Source: Parus major
Lineage: Eukaryota > Chordata > Aves > Passeriformes > Paridae
DNA: 64,000 nucleotides
Reading direction: 5' to 3'
Assembly: GCF_001522545.3 (NCBI RefSeq)
Contig: NC_031799.1
Location: forward strand, 46,000,485-46,064,484
The notes under the pieces were generated by a model. It saw only the letters and a list, made by a program, of their open reading frames with translations, was not told the DNA's origin and searched no databases. A program made the position numbers and the translations under genes. This document shows, in pieces, positions 1-38,699 of this stretch; position 1 is the stretch's first letter; each line of letters begins with the position of its first letter.

Positions 1-107
1 TCGTCAGCGTTCCCATTCAAAGCTTTAATATAACCGATGATTTATCTTATCCGCGTCCATAGAAAGTGTGACAATTTACTGTGTGACAATATACTGTTGT
101 ATCACAG

Positions 108-30031
<29,924 letters not shown>

Positions 30032-30117
30032 ACTTAAACAAGTGATCATCAGAATTACCTCTGTGTATTTGATTTGGGGCTGGGCAGCACACTAACTACA
30101 ATATTGTGGTGATTAAA

Positions 30118-30123
30118 AATAAA
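30118..30123 (+). terminator. MCCC2: MCCC2 polyadenylation signal, proximal
   Basis: AATAAA lies 87 bases after the stop codon, followed by a T/G-containing stretch. Further AATAAA hexamers at 30324-30329 and 30447-30452 could serve as distal sites, giving 3' UTRs of roughly 0.1, 0.3 or 0.45 kb. Which is used cannot be told from sequence. Confidence 0.65.
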
Positions 30124-30452
30124 GATTTGTAAGATGCTGTTTTTAATGAAATTTTCATCATTATTTTCACTGATTGTAATTGTCACAAAGTGCTTCAGTT
30201 TTTTGATAGTGATTTGATATTAGTCATTTAAGTGCTTATATTACTGCATTGATTTACCAAATTGCAGGTTCTAGCATTATACTTCATGTTTGAAAGGAAA
30301 CAAGTGATACTATGTCTTATATAAATAAATGTGCAAAATAAGCTATATATTTGGTGCTTATCGGCTCCTATGCTTAATTCTTTTTTGTATGTCTCCTATA
30401 AATGTAAAGTACTTTTGCAGTCCAACAAAGAAAACCCACATTTGCTAATAAA

Positions 30453-33400
30453 TAATTTTTGTGATAGTGAAGTGCTGTAAGGGCAGCCAGGGATTTCAAC
30501 ACAGCATGAAATTGCAGATTTCATGCAGTTGTTGTCATCTTGTTCTGTGTCTGGCTTTCATCCAAAAATAAGAAGCTTTCCTGTGTGCTTACCTGAAGTC
30601 AAAACAACTATTGAACCTGAGGGGGTGCATGTTTTCTGGAAGAGAGGGGAGGTGTGCCCTGGTATCTGTGAAATCAGCAGGTTGCTGAGAGCATGTGTGA
30701 GGACTGCAAAGGTGTTTAAACATCTTGGCATGAGGTCCTTCTGGTAATTTTGGTTTCACAAAGACAGAGTGTTTTCTCCACAAGGATCAATGGTTTGCTC
30801 AGAGCAGAAGCCTGAAATCCACTGACTTAAGGAATTTTAAGGTGGTAGAGTGCTTTGGTTATTCTGATTTATTTCTTTATTTGTTGGGAGTGTAAAGTTT
30901 TTCAATAATTCAGTGTCTGTCATTTAATTTGTTCTCTTTGGCAACATTGCACCTTGTAGAAACGACATACTGTTCTAGCTGGGAACAGGAAGGTGATTTT
31001 ATTTTATCTAGCTTGCTCTACAGGTGCCCAGATAGCCATTGCTAGAAATCCTTTACTGAGAGTCAAATCCAAGAGGAGCCAGTGTACATGAATAGAGTTC
31101 CTATCCTGTGCTGGCCTGTGGGGAAAGACTGCTAAGAGGAATGATCACCTGGGGTTAGGTGCTAGCTGTAATCTTCCTAGTTCTCCACAAGGAGTGGAGT
31201 TCTCCTTGGATCCAGGAGGAGGATTGAAGATCTGCTACCTACCAGCCTTTCCAGTTGTGTCTCAGACAGATGCAAAAGATGAAATGAAATAATTGTTTGG
31301 AATGTGGATCTTCAATGTAGGTTATAGATGATGTAGACAGCCTAGTATATGTTGAGCTGTGTGGTCTCTGGCACACTCCCATATTGCACTAAAAGAGTAA
31401 TTTTCCCTCTCTTTTTACTGAGATGAAATGTATCCAAAGCCTGGTGTGTTCTGCACCACTAGAAAGATTACTTCTGTAGGTCTGCACTCTCATGCTTGCT
31501 CTTAGTATGTTAAATAAATATTTAACAGAGAATAATAATTTGAAATACGGCCAACTAGGCACTAGCTGTGCTTTTGAGCCACTTGTCTCACTACACACAT
31601 TTGTGAATATGTTTGGCATAGACGCAAGATTTATTGATCCTGAAAGTAAAGTGAAATTATTTATGATTAGTAGGCTTCAGAAATGCATTTTAAAATACCC
31701 TACTTTTAAATACAGATTAATTATTTGTATATATATATAATATAAGGAAGGAGAAAGATAGTTCTGGACCAATAAGAAGAAATGCATTGTATTTTTCTTC
31801 TACTCCAGTTAAATAATCAGTTAAGCACTTGACTTTCTGTTCTTAATTACAGGGGTCACTTTTGCCTGTCACTTCCAAAGCTATGAGGACTACTTCCTGT
31901 TTGTGCTAGGAAATCTAATTTCTTCTTAATAATATTTTTCAATTATACTGGTAATGAAATCATAACAAGTTGGAGACAGTAACAACTAATCCTGGGATAC
32001 AGGTGATAGAAGCAGGTATGTTTGGAAAGATGAGAATGGTAATTCCCTGTTGCTTGTTGCATTTGAAAAGACAGTTCTTTACATTTGTCAAAATTTCTTC
32101 TTCTGAATATGTGTGCAAGCAGAGACAAAACACGTCTGATAAATAGGAGCGTTCTGCCTTAATAATACTTAGCTTTGGAAACATGTTAAGCAAAAGAAAT
32201 TAATCATCACAGGTTTAGCATCCTACCAGTGTGATCTGGTTAGCAGTTGCTACCGAGCAGGATCTTCAGAGTAGCACTTCAGAGAGACACTGGTGGTTTT
32301 CACTCCTCCACTACACAGCTATTTTGGAAAAGCTTTTGTATGTTACTGTGCTGCATTCTGTATGGGGCACTAGTTGTGAGGGGTACACAGTGCCCCTCAT
32401 GTGATGGTGTTCTCATCACTGAGCTTGTCTCTTGCTGCCCAAAGGTTTTCTGGAAAACACTGTTTTCTGTGGAGTCTGCAGGAGCAAGGAGTTGGACCCC
32501 ATGCTTGTACCACATTTGATGATGTTGGTAGATATATTCATGCTCTCTCAAAATAATCACCCAGAGCTCTCATATTGTGTCTACCACCAGGAGTCTCATG
32601 CTTTTGCAGTAGCAGCTCCTCTTTAGATTTAACATGGATGCCATTACAACAGTAATGTTCAGTTTTCATTGGGATTGTGCTACCAGTAGGATCTCTCTTG
32701 GAATGAAAGGAAATTTTAAATAAACCTAAATTAAAGGTAGTTGCCCCTGTAAGAGCGTAATATTCATGATGGCAGACACAATGTAAAAGCTGTGGGTGAC
32801 TATTTCAAGACTTCTCCTACTTGTCACTGGTACATGTAACCTCTTCACTGTAGTATTGAAGCAGCTCACAACCACTAATCTGTTTCCTTACTGGAAAGGG
32901 TGGTACTTGGGATGACACTGATTTTTCAAATGGCAGTTGGGGAACAAGGGAAATAGCTGTGCCATATCAAGCACACAAGCTGTGGTGGACCAGGACATCA
33001 CACCGGTCACTCTGGACTTCCTGAGAACCTTTGCTTCTAGCTAGTCTTGCCTTGGGCATAGCTGTTCTGAGCTATGTGCGTTCCTCCAGCCCCTGAGAAG
33101 GGGGGAGGCTAAGAGGTTGTCTGGTTGTTTCTAGGTGATAGTTAGACATGGTTTCTTTAAGAGGTTCATACTTGACTGCAAGGAATTTAAAAGAGTCAAT
33201 ACTGCGACCTTGAGGGTATTCTCAGGCACTGCTACAGAAGGAAATGGGAAAGCATGAAGGAGGTGGGCTAAGCTTCTTTCATGTCTCTAGAGACTGTTGC
33301 AGTTTCCTTCTCAAATTACCTGGGCTGAGATGGTGAATTTGGAATGGATTCTAAAAATGTACCCATTGCCATTTTCCTTTTTATTTTCATAGCAGCTAGG

Positions 33401-36400
33401 AAGGTGCTGGGAACCTGGTAGCTACAATTTGGTCTTCAATCAAAATTGGTGGCAGTTTGTTTAACAAACATCAAGGTAGAGCCTCAGGAACACAATCCTT
33501 ACAAGCTTGCTTCTAGGGCTGAAATGAGATGTGAATAGTGCACAGTCTTTGTGATAACTTGCCTGCAGAAATGGAGAAGCCATTGGGGACCTGTTCCCAC
33601 TGCTCGTCCACCCATGTGGCATTGGTTTATTGGGGAGTTTGTAGCTTCACTGTTTGTGTGGGCATTGGTCTATGTACTGTTGTTCTGAGAACCCATCTTT
33701 TATTTAAATGGGTTTTTTCCAATCTATTACTCATCAAGATGAATTGCTATCTCCTGCTGAAATAGATGTCTTTCAAATATGCCTCTGGACTCTTATTACT
33801 TCAAGTGCGGCAGAACTCTGATTTATCTTAGATTTTCCTCACTGTTCAAGGTTTCAGTAAAAAAAAAGTCTTGACTCAGAAAACCAATGATGGTATATTA
33901 TTTTTTTTAACTGTGGTTTATAAATTAAGGCAATTTAACAAGGCAGTTATAAAAGCCTGCTGTTTTCCTGCAAAGCCTTAAAGCATCCGCTTAGAGTCAG
34001 ATGTCCATTTTCATGTCTGTGATTCAGTAGAGCACTTGTTCAAATGCTTGACACTAATCTCTACAGTCTAGTGGTCCTAAAATCCATCCAACTCCATGTC
34101 TGTGCCAAGGCAAAACTAGAACACACACAAATGCCTCAGAACTGTTCACCAGCATCAACATAAACCTCCATTTTTTCCCCACTTTTACAAGTACACTTAA
34201 TTAGTTGATCAAGATGGAAGAGTGTGATTATGAAAAGCATGTGTGACTTTCAAAATTATCTATTTGATGTATAAGTGCTAATGCACATTGGTAGTGTTCT
34301 GTGTGTACCTTGTGTGCAATCAAATTTGCATGGAGAAAGTTAGCTTTGAGAAACTTCAATTAGTGCTTAGGTACAACAGAGCTATCCATCCCCAAGGTGT
34401 GATCACATTTCATGTGGATTACCCAGAGCTGAGCTCTGAAGTGCCACAGGCTCCCCTCATTCCATAGCCAGCTGTCTTATGACTGGCTACTGATACTGTT
34501 GGAAAGTACCTGCCTTTTTGTGATTGTACAACAGTGTTTTCTGTTTCTGTACCTTGACCTTTTTCTGCTCCTTGACCTGCTAGCTTCTGACACTTACTTA
34601 ATATTCAGCATCCTGCTGATATTAATCCTGCTGACTTTTTATCCTCTAGTGTTGGAGACCAATTGTACAAGAATGGCTGAATGGGGAACAAGGGACAGTG
34701 GTGTCTGCAGAGACAGTGTGATGCAGACAGCAACAGGCACAGAATCTTGTATGGTTCTGTGAGTCTCTGTAGCCAGACAAATACAATGACTTTTGGAAAG
34801 CGAAATTTGTAGTTGTCTCCACACTCAACAATAATTTTACTGGAGTAGCTAACATTAAATTCAGCTTTTTACTGGAATGCAAGTTAGACAGAAAACAGTG
34901 ATGTTTTCTGAGCATCTCTGGTGTGTTCAACAGTGCATGAGTAATCCTCATACTATAAAATATGGTTTGAATTTTTGGTCAGGCTTCAGAGATGCTGCTT
35001 TTAAAGTTGAATAGGCCATATATCTGCCTCTCTGTATGAAGTGTTGCATTTTTCATAGCCTGGGTTATTTCTCTGTTCTAAGAAACTTTCTTTTGGCACA
35101 CCCATTATTTTCAGTACTGCACATGGTTGTGGTTTTGGTCCAGCCTGGGAACAAAGCTTGGATTTTGCTGTGAGTGGTTTACCACCAGTGTGACATCTGA
35201 AATCTTAGTCTTCCCTGTGGCTAAATGAAACTGGAGGATCCATGCAGACAGAGGATCCATACTCTGACCAGCAATTACAAATGAGACTTTTACTGGATGT
35301 GATGATCAATAGGAGTGTGTGGGAGGAGGTAACAGCAAGAGGTGAACATGCAGCACTGGAGGCAAGCAGCGTGATAGAGGGATCAGAACCTTTTTATTGC
35401 CTCAAACAAAATGCTGCTGTTGAAAATTACTTGTTTAACCACTCTCCTTTTGTTCCCTTGAAAAAAATGCCTGCCTGCTTGGAAAAATACATGCCTGGAC
35501 CTGTTTAATTTTTCTTTAAACAACTTTGTGTGTGTGTTCACATTGTACTGCCTTTTCAAGCTGTTCCTAGCTCCCCTAGGAACTTTCCCTACAAATGACC
35601 AGCTGTTAAGAGTTTATTAACAAGCTGGGAGTGTTTTGTTAACAAGGTTTCCTAGTGTCCTCCTTCTCCAAATGATCCTCCTTTCACCTGAGGAAACACA
35701 ACCCAGTTCCTGCTGCTGTTGACTTGCAGTTATGAATATCCCCATAGACACTTCAGAGCCATGAGCTTGAAGTCAGAACCTCCTCACAGGCAGACCCAGC
35801 TTGCTGCCTCCTTGTCCCAACAACCAGATGGCCAAATGTCTCATGCCAACAATCTGCTGCTCAGAGACCCTGTTTTACCCTAGCCTTGGCCCAGAGGAGG
35901 CTGGAGAAGGATGAGCTGTCCTTCATCTTGCATGCTCTTCTTGGCATGTCACTGCTTTTCTTGATGGGAAGAGCTTCCCCTGCCACCACCATGGCCATGA
36001 AGCCTGGGCAGGTTTGACCTGCTAGGGATCTTTTCACTGAGAGTATTCATGGACACAAGGCCACTGGGTTTGCAGAATCGAATGTCAAGGGGAAGGTCTG
36101 AATGATATGTGCTCACTAATGCTAGGTCTCCCTTTGGCAACAGCACTTTTTCTCTCCCAAAATGGAGGTGGCCTCATTTCACGCACAGGGTGCATGATAC
36201 TCCCCAAGAGCCTGCACAGTGGTATGATATTTGACCTCAAGCACCATTCACAGCTCTGCTTGATGTACCAGCAGTTACATTTATCCTGGGCCTTTTGATG
36301 CTGCTTCTAACCTTGCTCTCGGTGGCCCTGAGCCTCCCCACATGGTTGGTTCCCACCTGTCCTTATTCAAGCATTCACATCTTCATCAGCTTGTTACAGA

Positions 36401-36590
36401 TCATCACTATCCCACCATCCCCCCACTCCTTCAGGCTAATCCTCCCACATGGCTCTTCCTTCCAGCACATCGTGTTTTTCCTTAGCCCATGGGGTACTTA
36501 CTCTCCCTCCTGTCAGATCCCTGTGTTGACTTCCAAGCCTAGTCTCCGTAGTCTGCAAGCCCAGCTTCCACTTTCATCTCTGTGTGTCCA
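30453..36590. other. Intergenic region MCCC2-CARTPT
   Basis: About 6.1 kb with no recognised exon, RNA gene or transposon. AT-rich for most of its length, it rises in GC from about 35.7 kb towards the CARTPT CpG island. It is likely to hold distal upstream control sequence for CARTPT, but nothing specific can be named. Confidence 0.6.
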
Positions 36591-36872
36591 ATGTCCACCC
36601 TCTCCCTCAACCATCCCAGCGCCCCGGGGCGAGGGCCTAGTTTCCCACTCTGTGGAGGAGCATAGTCTCCCTCGGCTGTGGAGGAGCACAGGGAAGTGCG
36701 GGCAGGGTGCGGCTGGGCTGGTCGCCTTCTCCTGGGTCCCCCTCAGAGATGGATCCGCTGCTCGGCCCGCGGGCCAGGGACGGCGGGCGCTTTGGGGCGC
36801 GGTTTGGGGCGGTGGGGGGCGCGGAGCCCAGCCGTGCCGTGCGGGCAGTCGGGGCGCGGCGGCGGTGGGCGC

Positions 36873-36880
36873 TGACGCAC
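36873..36880 (+). promoter_or_regulatory. CRE-like half-site (TGACGCAC) in CARTPT promoter
   Basis: TGACG half-site 20 bases upstream of the TATA box. The mammalian CART promoter is known to use a proximal cAMP-response element bound by CREB. Here only the TGACG half is preserved, so function is an inference. Confidence 0.45.
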
Positions 36881-36883
36881 GGC

Positions 36884-36892
36884 GGGGCGGGC
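36884..36892 (+). promoter_or_regulatory. GC box (Sp1-type) next to the TATA box
   Basis: GGGGCGGGC, a near-consensus Sp1 site, 7 bases upstream of the TATA box. Confidence 0.5.
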
Positions 36893-36899
36893 ACGGCGC

Positions 36900-36906
36900 T
36901 ATAAAG
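36900..36906 (+). promoter_or_regulatory. CARTPT: CARTPT TATA box
   Basis: TATAAAG 41 bases before the ATG. With the usual 25-31-base spacing, transcription would start near 36927-36935, leaving a 5' leader of only some 6-14 bases. A GGC trinucleotide run fills the gap between TATA and the start codon. Confidence 0.8.
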
Positions 36907-36926
36907 GCGGCGGCGGCGGCGGCGGC
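36906..36926 (+). repeat. (GGC)7 between TATA box and start codon
   Basis: Seven perfect GGC units directly after TATAAA, ending about 14 bases before the ATG and thus overlapping or adjoining the predicted start site. Length change here would alter TATA-to-start spacing. Confidence 0.85.
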
Positions 36927-36940
36927 GGGGCGGCAGCACC

Positions 36941-37084
36941 ATGGAGAGCTGCCGGGCGCTGGCGCTGTGCGCCGTGGCCGCCGCGCTGCTGCTGAGCGCC
37001 CGCGGGCAGGGATCGACCCCGCCGCGCCGCGCCCGCGACCTGGGACCGCCCGGCGGCGGCGGCGCTTCCCGGGAGAAGGAGCTG
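36941..37084 (+). CDS. CARTPT: CARTPT exon 1 coding part
   Basis: MESCRALALCAVAAALLLSA starts the signal peptide; the exon ends in ASREKEL, matching the mammalian SHEKEL end of exon 1. Donor GTGCGG starts at 37085. The donor lacks the usual A at +3/+4, so it is weak. Confidence 0.92.
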
Positions 37085-37762
37085 GTGCGGAGGGGGCCGG
37101 GGCCGGGAGCGGGGGAGCCGCCGGGGCGGGCGCGGTCTGACGGCGGCTCTGTGGTCTTTCGACAGATCGAGGCGCTGCAGGAGGTGCTGGAGAAGCTCAA
37201 GAGCAAGAGAGGTCCGCACTACGAGAAGAAGTTCGGGCAGGTGCCCATGGTAGGTATCCCGGGGAGACTGGTCTGGACGGGACCGGGATGGGAGTAAGAA
37301 GGAAAGGGAAGGGGGCAGAGCAGAACGAAGCGGGACGGGACGGAATGGTAAAGGAGCGGGAAGGGGAGGAATGGGGAAGGGATAGAATGGGGACTGGGAC
37401 TGGGACTGGGACTGGGACTGGGACTGGGACAGGGACAGGGATGGGAAAGGGAAGGGAAGGGAAGGGAAGGGAAGGGAAGGGAAGGGAAGGGAAGGGAAGG
37501 GAAGGGAAGGGAAGGGAAGGGAAGGGGCAGAATGGGACTAGTCTAGACAGGAAGGACCACACGGGAGGGAATAGGACAAGGCTAGAAGGGACGGGACGGG
37601 ACTATTTGGCTGCCGCTGGTGGCGGTCTCACTCACCGCCGGCCGCTGTCCGCAGTGCGACGCCGGGGAGCAGTGCGCCGTGAGGAAGGGGGCTCGCATCG
37701 GGAAGCTCTGCGACTGCCCCCGGGGGACGTCGTGCAATTCCTTCCTCCTGAAGTGCCTGTAA
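36941..37762 (+). CDS. CARTPT: CARTPT, complete gene (three coding exons, 111-residue precursor)
   Basis: Precursor of the secreted neuropeptide CART (appetite, stress and reward). Exons 36941-37084, 37166-37249 and 37655-37762 give 48+28+35 residues. The start has a strong Kozak context (CAGCACCATGG). Signal peptide is about residues 1-22 (Leu/Ala-rich core, A-R-G before Q23). Residues 49-111 are almost identical to human: IEALQEVLEKLKSKR, then GPHYEKK, FGQVPM and the Cys domain. Convertase sites KR (62-63) and KK (69-70) would release 48- and 41-residue peptides; Cys 77, 83, 95, 97, 103 and 110 supply three disulfides. Residues 23-44 are Gly/Pro/Arg-rich and do not resemble the mammalian acidic segment; an extra RR occurs at 29-30. 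Total length is close to the human 116. Confidence 0.97.
37085..37165 (+). other. CARTPT: CARTPT intron 1, 81 bp, in frame and stop-free
   Basis: GT...AG bounded (GTGCGG to TTTCGACAG), 27 codons long, and contains no stop in the CART frame. Retention would insert 27 residues beginning VRRGPGPG and ending GGSVVFRQ. An internal AG at 37116-37117 would, if used as acceptor, add 16 in-frame residues (PPGRARSDGGSVVFRQ). Very short for a vertebrate intron. Confidence 0.85.
37166..37249 (+). CDS. CARTPT: CARTPT exon 2
   Basis: 28 whole codons, IEALQEVLEKLKSKR to FGQVPM, flanked by GACAG and donor GTAGGT. Carries both dibasic cleavage sites (KR and KK) that define the two mature CART peptides. Confidence 0.96.
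37390..37437 (+). repeat. (GGGACT)6(GGGACA)2 tandem repeat
   Basis: Six perfect GGGACT hexamers then two GGGACA in CARTPT intron 2. Four GGG runs spaced by three bases satisfy the canonical G-quadruplex pattern on the sense strand and hence in the pre-mRNA. Confidence 0.95.
37449..37523 (+). repeat. (GGGAA)15 tandem repeat
   Basis: Fifteen perfect GGGAA pentamers, 75 bases of pure purine on the + strand, in CARTPT intron 2. It could form G-quadruplex or triplex structures and is expected to be length-polymorphic. Confidence 0.95.
37655..37762 (+). CDS. CARTPT: CARTPT exon 3 coding part with stop
   Basis: Acceptor GCAG ends at 37654. 35 codons from CDAGEQCAVRKGARIGKLCD through PRGTSCNSFLLKCL, then TAA at 37760-37762. 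As I recall it, this matches the human C-terminal domain, with all six cysteines. Confidence 0.97.
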   Translation, partial: CDAGEQCAVRKGARIGKLCDCPRGTSCNSFLLKCL

Positions 37763-38690
37763 GCAGAGGCGCCCCGGGACAAGCCGCCGGGAGCGCCGGC
37801 ACTGACTTCTGGCCGCCCCGACGTGCCGGCGACTTCCCGCAGCTCCTCCGCCCGAGAGACGCAGCGAGAAGCCCCCGCGTCGCCCGTGTAACGCCGTCCG
37901 TGACACCCGACATCCGTGGAGCTGTTTTCTTTCTCTCCCCCGCCCCACCCCGTCCTCTCCCTCCCCTCCTCCCCTGCTTGTTTTTGTCCGTCCAGGAAAA
38001 TCCCGGGCCGTGCCTTGGCAGTAGAGGTGCCGGTCCCGGGAGCTCAGTGCCGTCCCAGCGCAGACCCGAGCAGTGCAGAGCCGTGCCGGGAAGCGGTACC
38101 GGCCCCGTGCCGTGCCCCGGGCTGTCCGGCTCCTTCCTCGGGCGGGAAACATCCACCCCCAGCCGGCTGGAGGAGCCGGCGCCAGGGGATTCCCCTGGGA
38201 TGGGTGGGGGTAGCGGGGACAGGGACGGGATGCGGGTGTGTCCAGAGCACCCTGGCCCACTCTCTCTTGCTTCCCCGCTGAAAGGGCCCAGGTCGGCACA
38301 CCCCAGAGCAAGCAGCCCGCAGCCTTCGGTGGGGTTCACCAGCACCGCTGGCCTCAGGCCAAGCCCAGCTGTGCTCGTTCTGTGCAGTCGAAAGACCGGC
38401 AAGAGACACTGATGGTGTGCAGAGGTCCGGCACTAGCCTGGCTGGGGTGGGGCTGGGGGGAAATCGGTTGCTTTACCAGGGCCACCACGGAGAGAAAGCT
38501 GTCTGGATTCGTTGCAAACTACCTGGGGATATCCAAGTCACCTAGACCAAACGGCTCACATTTCTACAGTGAACTGATGTATATAAATATGTCTGTTCTC
38601 CACAGGTACACTGTGTATTTCAGCAAACTCATGATGTGTTTTAATCCTTTGTTTGTCTCTATTAATAAAGTCAGTGTTCTGATGACGGTA
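37763..38690 (+). other. CARTPT: CARTPT 3' UTR
   Basis: About 0.9 kb from the stop to just past the AATAAA at 38664-38669. The first 0.65 kb is CpG-rich; the last part is AT-rich. No second upstream AATAAA is obvious. Confidence 0.7.
38664..38669 (+). terminator. CARTPT: CARTPT polyadenylation signal
   Basis: AATAAA in ATTAATAAAGTCAGTG, followed by TGTT/TTTTGGGTGTTT downstream elements. The setting and distance fit the end of a compact neuropeptide gene. Confidence 0.75.
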
Positions 38691-38699
38691 TTTTGGGTG

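Larger units (their letters stand above)
37250..37654 (+). other. CARTPT: CARTPT intron 2
   Basis: 405 bp, G-rich on the transcribed-RNA sense strand and largely built from GGGA-type units, including two tandem arrays listed separately. Acceptor is CTGTCCGCAG at 37645-37654. No exon-like content. Confidence 0.85.
36600..38450. promoter_or_regulatory. CpG island spanning the whole CARTPT gene
   Basis: Abrupt change from AT-rich DNA to very GC- and CpG-rich DNA that covers the promoter, all three exons, both introns and the first part of the 3' UTR. The high GC explains the many long overlapping open frames on both strands here. Confidence 0.85.

Noticed and set aside
36295..37140. 281-codon open frame running through the CARTPT promoter and exon 1
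   Set aside because: It is in a different frame from CARTPT, contains the TATA box, is produced by stop-poor CpG-island DNA, and has no recognisable domain.
37197..37562. Minus-strand frame with repeated Pro-Phe-Pro-Ser-Leu and Pro-Val units
   Set aside because: Simply the antisense translation of the GGGAA and GGGACT tandem repeats.
37628..38402. Minus-strand open frames of 227 and 256 codons opposite CARTPT exon 3
   Set aside because: GC-rich shadow frames antisense to the real exon and its UTR; no motif, no splice context.
37288..38412. 374-codon open frame across CARTPT intron 2, exon 3 and 3' UTR
   Set aside because: Its first part is the translation of the GGGACT/GGGAA arrays and the rest is GC-rich UTR in the wrong frame; an artefact of composition.
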